Positions 1 to 7,345 of a DNA stretch of 16,249 nt are shown here, piece by piece. The notes under the pieces are model-generated. The model saw nothing but the letters and a program-made list of their open reading frames with translations. It searched no databases and was not told the origin of the DNA. Made by a program: the position numbers and the translations under genes. Each line of letters opens with the position of its first letter. Position 1 is the first letter of the stretch. The stretch is from the NCBI GenBank assembly GCA_021802115.1, contig JAKABA010000076.1, forward strand, positions 1 to 16,249, in the 5' to 3' direction. The DNA is from a bacterium (GTDB taxonomy: Bacteria > Chloroflexota > Dormibacteria > UBA8260 > Bog-877).

Positions 1-217
1 AGCAGAAGGCCCAGATCTCGTCGCACTGGACCTTGCGGCAGGTCAGCCCCCGGAGCTTCTCGTCCTGGTACTCAGAGCAAGTCTGCCCCAGCTCGACCAG
101 GAGCTTCGTGACGGTGTTCTTGGCGACCCCCGGCGTACGGACGGTGGCCCGGATGGAGTTCCCCTCGACGAGGGCCCTGACCACCTGGACCCGCTTGGCT
201 TGGGGGAGTCGGTTCAT
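1..217 (-). CDS. IS1-family transposase, N-terminal fragment (runs off the left edge)
   Basis: Reading the minus strand from the ATG at 217-215 gives 72 residues and no stop before the window edge. The protein begins MNRLPQAKRVQVVRALVEGN and carries a helix-turn-helix segment (about residues 8-50, including GVAKNTVTKLLVELG). It ends with the first part of the DDE catalytic region, CDEIWAFC, whose Asp is the first catalytic acid. That order (HTH, a short Cys-containing linker, then DEIWAF) is typical of single-ORF IS1-type transposases. The remaining catalytic residues and the other end of the element lie outside the window, so activity cannot be judged. The gene points away from the neighbouring AAA+ ATPase. 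Family assignment is from recognised motifs and is fairly secure. Confidence 0.85.
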   Translation of the reverse strand, partial: MNRLPQAKRVQVVRALVEGNSIRATVRTPGVAKNTVTKLLVELGQTCSEYQDEKLRGLTCRKVQCDEIWAFC

Positions 218-265
218 ACTGACCATTCGGCTTGAGGAGAGCCCCCTTGTCAAGCCCAGAGAGCT
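1..265 (-). mobile_element. Right-hand part of an IS1-like insertion sequence; outer end approximate
   Basis: The transposase start at 217 must be followed by the terminal inverted repeat of its insertion sequence within a few tens of bases. The best candidate is the stretch around 240-265. On the minus strand this contains GGGCTTGACAAGGG, which has a TTGACA hexamer that could also serve as the -35 box of the transposase promoter. The opposite end is not in the window, so neither the inverted repeat nor the target duplication can be confirmed. The boundary given is an estimate. Confidence 0.4.
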
Positions 266-302
266 TTTGTGCGTCAAACTAGCACCTTTGCGCCGTTTAC
301 TG

Positions 303-308
303 TATACT
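303..308 (+). promoter_or_regulatory. Possible -10 element (TATACT) for the AAA+ ATPase
   Basis: TATACT matches the sigma-70 -10 consensus at five of six positions. It lies 48 bases before the ATG at 357, in an AT-richer pocket between the IS end and the gene. No convincing -35 hexamer is found 16-18 bases upstream, so this is only a candidate. Confidence 0.25.
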
Positions 309-356
309 ATCTCTCGTTTACTAGCAGCTTGCGAGGGCATCCGCATACCGCCTCAT

Positions 357-1586
357 ATGGACAAGATCAAGCAAGGAGTTCTTCTGGCCCAAGCCTTTAC
401 TCCGGCCACGCCGGTGAGCCTCGTTGACCTCTTCATGGGGCGATTTGACCAGATCATGGAATGCACGACCGCGCTGAGTCAGCCCGGCATGCACATTTCG
501 GTCTATGGCGAGCGCGGGGTTGGAAAAACGTCCCTTGCCAACGTGCTACCTGACGTAGTCAATCGGGCAGGGCAGACGAGGGGCAGCTCGATTCGCGGTG
601 TCCGAGTGAACTGTGACACGGAGGACGACTTCGCCTCGCTGTGGTCGAAAGTGTTCCGCGAGGTTAAGCAAGAGGCGGCCTATCGCCTGCCTTCGGATGT
701 GGACCCGGAGTTTATCCGCTTCGAATTGGCGGGCATGGAATCGGTGCGCCTGATCGTGATCGATGAGCTTGACCGTCTAGAGAATGACAACGCGCTGAGC
801 CTATTGGCCGACACGATAAAGACCTTTTCTGACCACCAAGTCGGCACCACGCTCATGCTCGTCGGAGTCGCCAAATCGCTCGACGACTTATTGGGTGAGC
901 ACCACTCCATTGTTCGCTCGATCGTGCAGATTCCGATGCCACGAATGTCCCCGTTTGAGCTCGGGATGATTATCGAGAAGGGCCTCGCTCGGGTAGAAAT
1001 GACCATCGCAGATGAGGCGAAGGCGAGAATTGTCGAGCTAGCGGAGGGCCTGCCCCACTATGTCCACCTGTTGTGCCTGAGATCAGGTGAGCATGCCATC
1101 AACGATGACCGCCTCAACATCACGAACGTAGATGTAGATCGCGCAATGGAAGTGTTGTTCCGAAGCCATTCTCTCATGACGGCCTATGTAAAGGCAACGC
1201 GCAGCAACCAGCGCGGCAACCTCTATGCCAAAGTTCTGCTCGCTTGCGCTTGCGCGCCGAAAAGTGATATGGGTTCATTTCGACCGAGCGACGTGGCGGG
1301 GCCCCTGGCCGCGATTTTGGGAAAGCCGGTCACGATCTCCACCTTCTCCCGCCACCTGGATGAGCTTGCTTCCGACCGGAGGGGTAACGCAATCCTTAAG
1401 GAAGGGACAGCCAGACGCTTCGAGTTCAGGTTCGACGATCCCCTGCTCCAACCCTTCATCAAAATGGCATCGATCACGAAGCAGGTAGTGTCGCGGGAGC
1501 TGTTCGCGGAAATCTCTAAGCCTGAGAGTGTTCCGACGCTGCCTCGGGAGCAGGAGTGGCCCAGCGCTGACGAGCCGCCTTCTTAG
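357..1586 (+). CDS. AAA+ ATPase with C-terminal winged-helix domain (AAA_16/ORC1-Cdc6-like)
   Basis: This 409-residue ATPase is predicted to be cytosolic. Walker A is GERGVGKTS (residues 51-59) and Walker B is RLIVIDELDRL (131-141). A sensor-1-like strand TTLMLVGVAKSLDDL lies at 164-178, followed by an arginine at about 187 that could act in trans. From about residue 280 a winged-helix-like region ends in the conserved pattern RFEFRFDDPLLQPFI. The frame is open from base 33, but the first 108 codons are antisense to the IS1 transposase and look non-coding. ATG 357 is chosen because family members start just before the FTP-x-P and LF-x-GR motifs seen here (residues 14-29). No strong ribosome binding site is seen. 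Such stand-alone ATPases occur near mobile elements and in many accessory regions. Its partner and role here are unknown. The last ~25 residues look like an added tail and overlap the convergent KGG gene. Confidence 0.85.
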   Translation: MDKIKQGVLLAQAFTPATPVSLVDLFMGRFDQIMECTTALSQPGMHISVYGERGVGKTSLANVLPDVVNRAGQTRGSSIRGVRVNCDTEDDFASLWSKVFREVKQEAAYRLPSDVDPEFIRFELAGMESVRLIVIDELDRLENDNALSLLADTIKTFSDHQVGTTLMLVGVAKSLDDLLGEHHSIVRSIVQIPMPRMSPFELGMIIEKGLARVEMTIADEAKARIVELAEGLPHYVHLLCLRSGEHAINDDRLNITNVDVDRAMEVLFRSHSLMTAYVKATRSNQRGNLYAKVLLACACAPKSDMGSFRPSDVAGPLAAILGKPVTISTFSRHLDELASDRRGNAILKEGTARRFEFRFDDPLLQPFIKMASITKQVVSRELFAEISKPESVPTLPREQEWPSADEPPS

Positions 1587-1779
1587 CGATCTCGGACCGC
1601 TGCTCAGGCGTGAGCTTGGCAGCCCGCGCCCTCCCGCCCTTCTGGCCCCCCAGTCGGCCCAGCTCCACGGCGGCGGGGTTCTTGCCCGCGTAGGGGCCGC
1701 GGCCCTCGTCCGTCGCCTCGTCCAGGATGGCAGCTGCCAGCCGGTTCAGGTCGGCTGGCTTCCTTGAGCGCCTAGGCAT
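1516..1779 (-). CDS. Small basic KGG-type protein, 87 aa
   Basis: The frame encodes 87 residues. It contains the hallmark KNPAAVELGRLGGQKGG, then ARAAKLTPEQRSEIAKKAAR and a terminal RW (roughly residues 33-71). This resembles the KGG or 'GGxKGG' small proteins with lysine/alanine-rich helices that are widespread in soil bacteria, often annotated as hypothetical or histone-H1-like. No enzymatic function is known, and binding to nucleic acid is only a guess from charge. The ATG at 1779 is preferred over an upstream in-frame start at 1848 because the extra 23 residues are unlike the family and overlap possible IS-end DNA. No good Shine-Dalgarno precedes it. It converges on the AAA+ ATPase and their 3' ends overlap by 71 bp. 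Confidence 0.7.
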   Translation of the reverse strand: MPRRSRKPADLNRLAAAILDEATDEGRGPYAGKNPAAVELGRLGGQKGGRARAAKLTPEQRSEIAKKAARQRWATPAPEAASEHSQA

Positions 1780-1798
1780 GAGGCAAGGGTAGCGCGGT

Positions 1799-1833
1799 GC
1801 CGGGGTCGGGCCAATTGAAACTGACCCATTGCC
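1799..1833. repeat. Possible remnant of an IS21-like transposon end
   Basis: The string GGGCCAATTGAAACTGACCC occurs between the KGG gene and the methyltransferase stop. It resembles repeated motifs at the ends of IS21-type elements in GC-rich bacteria, and the neighbouring CAAGTG/CACTTG bases are of the same flavour. No transposase or second copy is visible. The assignment rests on remembered motif similarity only. Confidence 0.2.
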
Positions 1834-1853
1834 CGCAAGTGTTGTCACTTGCG
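1834..1853. repeat. Perfect 8-bp hairpin spanning the methyltransferase stop codon
   Basis: CGCAAGTG, TTGT loop, CACTTGCG is an exact inverted repeat with 8-bp arms. On the minus strand the TGA stop of the methyltransferase (1847-1845) lies at the arm/loop junction. No T-run follows on either strand, so it is not a canonical intrinsic terminator. It could slow transcription, protect the mRNA 3' end, or be part of the adjacent transposon-end-like sequence. Confidence 0.5.
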
Positions 1854-2726
1854 AAACATCACACCAGGCGCTCGCCGATCAGACCTAAACGGGCTTCCCC
1901 GGAAGACCACCTTCGGCTCGTACTCAGCCGGCGTGTTCGTGGAACTCTGCCCGAGAATGAGAATATCGTGTGGGCGGCGGGCCTCAGCCGCAACCGGCGT
2001 CCACCCTGCCTCGCTCACCAGGAGTACAGCGGTCCTCAGGTCGAACACGTGGTGGTGGACGCCTCTGATCGCCCAATTGTCAGCAACCCGGCGTTGGAAC
2101 TCCATCGCCGACCGTGCGCCAGGATCGCGCCGCAGATCGTGGTAACGAAGGACCTCTTCAAAGTGGGTGTCATCGTCCTCCTCCACATTATTCAGGGCGT
2201 CTGAGCGGAGATGCTCGATCGAGGTCACTGGGCGGTGCCAATCAAACGTCCGGTCTCGATGTGGTACGACCAGGCAGAGATGGCCCGACGGACGACATAT
2301 CCGTCTCCACTCCTGCAGAGCTCGCAGCGGATTCGCGATATGCTCGAGGCAGTGGGATGACAACACAACATCGTAATAGTGATCTGGAATGTCCCGTAAG
2401 TCCGTAGCCTCCCGGAGCAGCTGGATGCCTACCGGCACTCCTTCTGGCGCGTAGGGCCCCCCATCCCTAAGTCCATCGCTCCACAATGTTCGACGGGAGA
2501 AGTTGATATTGTCGACCGTTCGCATCGACGCATACAACGGGAGCATTCCGCGCCGGCGGAAGTGTCGGCTAGGCCCCCCGACTTCGAGGGCCCTAGCGCC
2601 AGCCGAGACGGTCTGAGCTTGCCGCGCCAGGGACGACCGCGTCCCCATCCATCTATCTCGCGCCGACTGGAGACTGCCCAGCGTGCCTTGGCTGCGCCAA
2701 GTATCGCGCAGACGTGACAACCTCAT
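1845..2726 (-). CDS. SAM-dependent class I methyltransferase of a surface-glycan locus
   Basis: This 293-residue protein has the class I motif I written as ALEVGGPSRHF (46-56). The acidic strand and catalytic loop VDNINFS (71-77) follow, then YDVVLSSHCLEHIANPLRAL (118-137) and the post-II/III strand GHLCLVVPHRDRTFD. A HHHVFD block follows further on. The 'GGPS' motif I and 'SSHCLEHIANPL' combination belongs to a methyltransferase group common in O-antigen and exopolysaccharide clusters. The acceptor is probably a sugar hydroxyl or chain end, but this is inferred from context. All core motifs are intact. It starts at ATG 2726 with only a weak AGAG upstream, 75 bp after the GT2 stop, and is the last gene of the minus-strand run. 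No transmembrane segment is seen, so it should act in the cytosol. Confidence 0.85.
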   Translation of the reverse strand: MRLSRLRDTWRSQGTLGSLQSARDRWMGTRSSLARQAQTVSAGARALEVGGPSRHFRRRGMLPLYASMRTVDNINFSRRTLWSDGLRDGGPYAPEGVPVGIQLLREATDLRDIPDHYYDVVLSSHCLEHIANPLRALQEWRRICRPSGHLCLVVPHRDRTFDWHRPVTSIEHLRSDALNNVEEDDDTHFEEVLRYHDLRRDPGARSAMEFQRRVADNWAIRGVHHHVFDLRTAVLLVSEAGWTPVAAEARRPHDILILGQSSTNTPAEYEPKVVFRGSPFRSDRRAPGVMFRK

Positions 2727-2801
2727 ATCTCTAGCACTCTACCCGTCAGCAGCTATCCGGACCCAGACCCGGAACAGGCCCTCCGGGTGTCCACGTGAGG
2801 G

Positions 2802-3788
2802 TCATCGGGACAACAACCGGTACTCCCGCTTGCCGAGCCTTCCGACCGTCCCGTCGAACAGGCCCAAGGCCACAATGGCCGCGCATCGGACGCCGGAATG
2901 GGCTCCGTTGGCTATTATGTAGGCACCACTCCAACTGATGATCTGTGAAAGGTAGAAGCCGACTTGTAGCCTCCTGCGTAGGAGAAGAAAGGTTGAGTTG
3001 CGAGCGATATAGTATAGCCGCTGCGGCCCTTCAGCGGAGTGGAGCTGCCCACTGAGGTCGATCGACCGGCCAAGCCGATGATCCATGCAGCTGCGCTCGT
3101 ACTCCAGCACTCGGAAACCTCTGCGGCGTACCGTGGCGCAAAAGTCGAAGTCCACTTGATCGACGAAGAGGGGCTCATTGAAGCCGATGTCGCGTGCCAG
3201 AGCAGCCCTCACTAGATTGCCGCTTGTGATGACAAGACGCTTCTCGGCGAATCTCCCCTGGCGTCCCACAACTAGACGTCTGTGCCCCCATCTGGTCACG
3301 GCGTTTCCGGGCCCGGGGGGCCCACATCTCATGGCCAGTATTCCACACGCGTGCTTTAGGTTCTCCGGCAATTGCTCATATGCATCGACGACTTCGGCGA
3401 CGGCGTTTAAGCCGATGACAGTGTCTTGGTCCACGGTAAGAATCCACTCGGGACGCTGTATGATGGCACGCTTCACACCGATATTGAGCGCGGCGCCAAT
3501 CCCTAGGTTGGTCGGAAGCTCGAGTAGCTGGACAGCTCCGATGGAGCTGACAAGGCGACGAAGCTCGGCCCGGGCTGGCGAACCGTTGTCGACCACCACC
3601 ACACCGTGGACCTGCGCCACCAGGCGGCTGAGGACCAGGCTCAGTCGTGGCAGATCGGCTCTCCAGGTAATGACCACTGCGACGACCCGGTTACCCGCAT
3701 CGGGGGCACCGCGTGGAGGTTGACTGTCCCCTAGTACTCCCGACCGCGAATTGTCTTCCTCGGGCCCTCGTCGCTGCGTATGCTCCAT
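2802..3788 (-). CDS. Family 2 glycosyltransferase, rhamnosyltransferase-like
   Basis: This 328-residue protein has a GT-A fold signature. VVAVVITWRAD (35-45) is the first strand and GVVVVDNGSP (62-71) the nucleotide-binding Asp. NLGIGAALNIGV (94-105) follows, then the metal-binding DQD in WILTVDQDTV (115-124), and FVDQVDFDFC (208-217) ahead of RRRGFRVLEY as the acceptor/catalytic block. This order is typical of RfbF/WbbL-type rhamnosyltransferases that transfer dTDP-L-rhamnose to a lipid-linked glycan at the cytoplasmic face, although the sugar cannot be fixed from sequence alone. The first ~33 residues are a low-complexity extension, so a later start is possible. ATG 3788 overlaps the upstream frame's TGA by one base (TGATG), which favours translational coupling. 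Confidence 0.85.
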   Translation of the reverse strand: MEHTQRRGPEEDNSRSGVLGDSQPPRGAPDAGNRVVAVVITWRADLPRLSLVLSRLVAQVHGVVVVDNGSPARAELRRLVSSIGAVQLLELPTNLGIGAALNIGVKRAIIQRPEWILTVDQDTVIGLNAVAEVVDAYEQLPENLKHACGILAMRCGPPGPGNAVTRWGHRRLVVGRQGRFAEKRLVITSGNLVRAALARDIGFNEPLFVDQVDFDFCATVRRRGFRVLEYERSCMDHRLGRSIDLSGQLHSAEGPQRLYYIARNSTFLLLRRRLQVGFYLSQIISWSGAYIIANGAHSGVRCAAIVALGLFDGTVGRLGKREYRLLSR

Positions 3789-4246
3789 CAGACGGCTAGG
3801 TCCACACGAACCTCCAGCCGGAGGTCACCCCGCGCATGCCGGTCTAAGCGACAACACCAAGGCACCCTGGGCTCATGGCATCTGTCATGGCCACCAGCCA
3901 TTGGCCAATCCCGTACCTCGTTGGAACGGGCGCTAGGCGGCGCGTCTATGTAGGCGCATGGCCGATGTCCCGCTTGCCCCACGAGGAGATCCCCGCCGGG
4001 TCGGTCGACATCACCTTGGCTCCAATGTCTACCAGCAACGCACGGATCGGCCCCCTCCAGTTCGTTCCGCGCCACCGAGTTGGCCCAGTGGCGCGTCCAC
4101 TCTCGCACCTTGCGCCCCTGAAGAGATGCGCTCCACTCCTGTGTCAGGCAGCGCACCTGACCCAGATCTCCCAGATCTGCAACATCGGACCGGCCCTCCC
4201 TGGCCGAGCCGACTCGAATCATGCAGTCGGTGACTTCACGTGTCAT
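3788..4246 (-). CDS. Unrecognised 152-aa frame between two glycan genes; possibly decayed
   Basis: I do not recognise this protein. In favour of it: the frame is open across the whole gap. Its start MTREVTDC (ATG 4246) overlaps the GT-C stop by 11 bp, and its TGA overlaps the GT2 start by one base, as expected in a coupled operon. A second in-frame ATG (4222, MIRVGSAREG) is also possible. Against it: the downstream half is rich in Trp, Cys, His and Arg, as out-of-frame reading tends to be. Another minus frame holds a plausible segment, LLVDIGAKVMSTDPAG, at about 3960-4030 before a stop. A frameshifted remnant is as likely as an intact gene. No membrane segment or known motif is visible. Confidence 0.3.
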   Translation of the reverse strand: MTREVTDCMIRVGSAREGRSDVADLGDLGQVRCLTQEWSASLQGRKVREWTRHWANSVARNELEGADPCVAGRHWSQGDVDRPGGDLLVGQAGHRPCAYIDAPPSARSNEVRDWPMAGGHDRCHEPRVPWCCRLDRHARGDLRLEVRVDLAV

Positions 4247-6461
4247 GATGCAAGGGCGGCCCATCTAGCGGACCGCACCAGCCCATCAGCAGGAGGAAGC
4301 CGAGCAGAAGCACGGCCAAGTCGGCGGCCCCCATGGCAAGCAGTAGGGGCGCACCGACGCGCCCGTCGAGAGGAGCAGAAAGCGGCCACGTCACCGCCGC
4401 GCTCGTTACTGCCACAGTCTGTTTCCCTATGCTGACATGAGTTACCGTGAACGACGGGTGGTAGGGCAGCCCAGTTAAGATCCCTTGCTCCGAGCCGGCC
4501 AACCCCCCCGAGAGGCTCGGAAAGGTGAGCTGGCCCTTGAGCACCCGCCCGGCGTTCACGATGACCTGCGCCGTCGCGCTGCGAACCCCTACCGTAGCCC
4601 ATGGCGCCGCCGTCGCACCATTCCAGTAGGTCCCCGCCTCCCCACCGTATAGAGAAAAGGCGAGAGTCCTCGTGCCGGTGGTGGCCGCGACTGGCAAGGC
4701 GTACGACGCAACGCACCACCCTGGAGCGACCCAGTGAATGTCCTCAGCTTCCACTCGGTACCGGCCAGCCACTAGCATCGGAACCTTCCGTTGCACGTCT
4801 GCCGGGAAGCCAGTCCACGAGCGGCGTCCGACGAGGACATTCACCCAAAGAGACCTCGCCCGGCTTGGATCCGATGCTAGTGTCACGACGACCCGGGGAG
4901 CATCCTTGACTAGCACTGGATACCCCACTCCGCTCGGTCCGTAAACGACTGGCATCTGCACGCCGAGCACCACAGTAGGCTTCTGCGCCGTGTGCGTCAC
5001 CTCACGGACCAGCTCCCCAGGAAACGAAACCAAGGTCCCTTGCCCGGAGGAAGCCGTTGATCCAGGCTGCATGGCCGTGAAGCTTTTAAAGTCCGGGAGC
5101 GCGTGTGGTCCCGACCGCCCCACCCCCTGCCAGTATGCGGGTTGAGCTGACCACACACCGAAAAACAAGCTGCCGCCACACGCAACCACCAACGCCAGAA
5201 CTGGCAATCGGCCAGCCATTGCGCCACCCACATCGGCCCGTGCCAAGATCAAGCCGATCACGATGGTGACAATGCCGGCAATGCCGAGCCATGTTGCGAC
5301 AGCGGCACTCTGAGGGAGCTGCCACCCTTGGTTTCCCGTCGTTGCCCACATGTCATACCAAAAACTCTCAAAGGTTCCTGAGTAGACCCAGACAATGCCG
5401 ACTAAGAGTTGGAGAAACGGGCCAACCACGAGGGTCCATGCGGGAATGGCGACACCCACCGCTAGAAGGCACAGGGCTCCGAATACCAGATCCGAGAATT
5501 GGGGGAGAGGCGTAGGGTCGAGAAGCACCACAACCAGTAGGGTCGCCGCGCTGGCCGCGACGAAGCGTCGGTCGCGCTCCTGCTGCTCGCAATGTCGGCC
5601 TCCGTACAGGGCGAGCGCAGTACCAATACCCACGCACAGCACCGCTGCGGCGACGACCCAGTACCGGCCTGGGCTGACATCCCCGAGAAGGGTCCATACG
5701 GATGAGCTACGTGCTCCAGCAACACCATTGCTCACTGCAGGTGTCACCGCGGCGCTAGACACCAGGCCACCGAACAAGCTGGATCGACCGATCCCCGTCA
5801 GGAGCAACGGAAGGAAGCACGCGGCGGCAGTGCAGGTCGCTGTAGCGCAGGTATACAAGGCACCGCGCTTGTTTACAAGACCGCAACCCTCAGCACTGAC
5901 TACAGCGACTACCATCAGCACCGGCAGGTACTCGATGCCGATGCCAAGGCCGATCACGACTCCGGAAGCAAGCAACCGGTGACGCAATACAAGGTCTGTA
6001 GCTAGCACGAATGCAAGGACCGTGAGTGGCTCAACTTGCCCGAAGCCTGCGGCCACGAAAATGGGTACTGGCGAAGCCAGCCACAGCACCGGAATCACCG
6101 TAGCACGGCCGCTCCGAAGCCGCTTTCCGATGTCGTAAAGCACGAGCCCTGTGCCGATATTGGCAGCCACGAGGGGAAGTTTCCAGGCCGAAGTGATCGC
6201 TGCTGCCCCCCCCATGCCGAGATGCGCGAGTATGAACGCGCTGCCCTGGGCTCCCAGAGAGATGGCAGTCATGTCGGCACCAAACTTCCAGTGATAGAAG
6301 AGCGGAGTGCCCCACCTGAGCCACGCTGCGGTGGCCCCAGTTAGGCCCGCCAAATCATAGGCTTGCCCAGCAACCGGCAATAGGGATAGGGTGACCATTA
6401 GGTTGAAGCCAATAGCCAGCCCGAGCGACTTCGGCACCCTCCTCGCCTTCCACCGTCCCAT
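4236..6461 (-). CDS. GT-C-like multispanning membrane glycosyltransferase with C-terminal extracytoplasmic domain
   Basis: This 741-residue protein is preferred from ATG 6461, which has GGGGGAG six bases upstream. An ATG at 6515 would add 18 residues and overlap the previous gene by 31 bp. Residues ~12-470 contain about 10-12 hydrophobic helices with an early loop carrying YDLAGL. The block GFGQVEPLTVLAFVLATDL followed by ASGVVIGLGIGIEYLPVLMV matches GT-C (GT87/PIG-M-like) transferases. These use polyprenyl-phosphate sugars on the outer face of the membrane. Residues ~480-715 are a hydrophilic, beta-rich domain, and a last hydrophobic helix (LLLAMGAADLAVLLLGFLLL) lies near the C-terminus, so this domain is probably extracytoplasmic. 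It may bind the growing glycan. Donor and acceptor are unknown. It lies 23 bp after the GT2 upstream and overlaps the next frame by 11 bp. Confidence 0.7.
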   Translation of the reverse strand: MGRWKARRVPKSLGLAIGFNLMVTLSLLPVAGQAYDLAGLTGATAAWLRWGTPLFYHWKFGADMTAISLGAQGSAFILAHLGMGGAAAITSAWKLPLVAANIGTGLVLYDIGKRLRSGRATVIPVLWLASPVPIFVAAGFGQVEPLTVLAFVLATDLVLRHRLLASGVVIGLGIGIEYLPVLMVVAVVSAEGCGLVNKRGALYTCATATCTAAACFLPLLLTGIGRSSLFGGLVSSAAVTPAVSNGVAGARSSSVWTLLGDVSPGRYWVVAAAVLCVGIGTALALYGGRHCEQQERDRRFVAASAATLLVVVLLDPTPLPQFSDLVFGALCLLAVGVAIPAWTLVVGPFLQLLVGIVWVYSGTFESFWYDMWATTGNQGWQLPQSAAVATWLGIAGIVTIVIGLILARADVGGAMAGRLPVLALVVACGGSLFFGVWSAQPAYWQGVGRSGPHALPDFKSFTAMQPGSTASSGQGTLVSFPGELVREVTHTAQKPTVVLGVQMPVVYGPSGVGYPVLVKDAPRVVVTLASDPSRARSLWVNVLVGRRSWTGFPADVQRKVPMLVAGRYRVEAEDIHWVAPGWCVASYALPVAATTGTRTLAFSLYGGEAGTYWNGATAAPWATVGVRSATAQVIVNAGRVLKGQLTFPSLSGGLAGSEQGILTGLPYHPSFTVTHVSIGKQTVAVTSAAVTWPLSAPLDGRVGAPLLLAMGAADLAVLLLGFLLLMGWCGPLDGPPLHHDT

Positions 6462-6467
6462 TGCCCG

Positions 6468-6474
6468 CTCCCCC
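6468..6474 (-). promoter_or_regulatory. Ribosome binding site deciding the start of the GT-C gene
   Basis: On the minus strand GGGGGAG sits six bases before ATG 6461. This is the best Shine-Dalgarno seen in the left half of the locus and is the reason for rejecting the longer start at 6515. Confidence 0.6.
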
Positions 6475-6484
6475 AACCAGCGTC

Positions 6485-7345
6485 TCAATCCCACCCCACT
6501 GGTTCGCGGGTCCACGCCCTATCCCGTCGACCAGAAACCCCCCACATCAATCTTGCACGACACCCCATCCAGTAGAGGCCATCGAGTGGCGCTGCCCGAA
6601 AGGCGGCAAGCGCAGCGGCGACTTGCACAGCCCGCGGTATGACGTCAAACCTCTGGGGAGAGCGAGCCAGCGCAAGACGCGTCCGCCGCCAGTCCGACTG
6701 CAGCTCCCTGAATGACGCCGGGACGTCGTAGTAAACAATCGCTTGGGGGACCCAGACTGCCTGCCAACCCGCCCGGCGCGCGGCTGACGCGACCTGGCGG
6801 TCACAGTGTGGTAGCTGTGTGTTGCCGATGTGCCAGGCTTCGCGCCGTACCGCCATGAGTCGCCCAAGCGGAACGAAGTCGTGGTCTCCCAAACGAGCTT
6901 TCAACTCGTCCAGGAGTGCGGCGGAAAACCTGGCGGACCCGCGCACTGCACCACCGCCCCAACTTCTGTTGCCGTGGTAGTTCTCCTCGACCGGTACGGC
7001 ACGTCCAGAGGCAACCCCTACGCCAGGCCGCTCGACCGCCTCAAGCAGTAGGACTAGAGCCTCTTCATCTATGACGCAGTCCGCGTCGACAAATACGACA
7101 ACCGGAGATTGTGACGCATTTACCCCGGTTGCCCAGGCAGCGAGGGCACCCAGTCTCGTCTCGTGTCGAAGCACGCGAGCCCCGCTAGCCTCCGCACGGG
7201 ATGCGGTTCCGTCGGAACTGCCATCGTCGACGACTAGGACCTCGGCGACGGCAGAGGCTCTCTGGGCAGCCGAAACGATGCTGCCGATGCACCGTGCTAT
7301 GCCGCTCTCCTCGTTCCTAGCTGGTATGACTGCCGTGAAGTTCAC
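6485..7345 (-). CDS. Family 2 glycosyltransferase
   Basis: Using GTG 7345 gives 286 residues beginning MNFTAVIPARNEESGIARCI, the classic GT2 N-terminus. EVLVVDDGSSDGT (35-47) is the nucleotide-sugar binding motif. VVVFVDADCVIDEEAL (82-97) carries the metal-binding DAD. The later segments DRQVASAARRAGW and SDWRRTRLAL stand where the acceptor/catalytic ED and Q/RxxRW regions usually lie. A TTG at 7357 in the same frame is an alternative start. GTG is preferred because it begins at the first strand and has GGGG six bases ahead. No transmembrane helices are obvious, so it should act at the cytoplasmic face. It heads a tight cluster with the GT-C gene 23 bp downstream, and about 600 bp of gene-free DNA lies upstream. 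Donor and acceptor sugars cannot be assigned. Confidence 0.85.
   Translation of the reverse strand: MNFTAVIPARNEESGIARCIGSIVSAAQRASAVAEVLVVDDGSSDGTASRAEASGARVLRHETRLGALAAWATGVNASQSPVVVFVDADCVIDEEALVLLLEAVERPGVGVASGRAVPVEENYHGNRSWGGGAVRGSARFSAALLDELKARLGDHDFVPLGRLMAVRREAWHIGNTQLPHCDRQVASAARRAGWQAVWVPQAIVYYDVPASFRELQSDWRRTRLALARSPQRFDVIPRAVQVAAALAAFRAAPLDGLYWMGCRARLMWGVSGRRDRAWTREPVGWD

Noticed and set aside
33..356. N-terminal 108-residue extension of the AAA+ ATPase frame
   Set aside because: Bases 33-217 are antisense to the IS1 transposase and the translated residues show no family resemblance. The family-like sequence begins at ATG 357.
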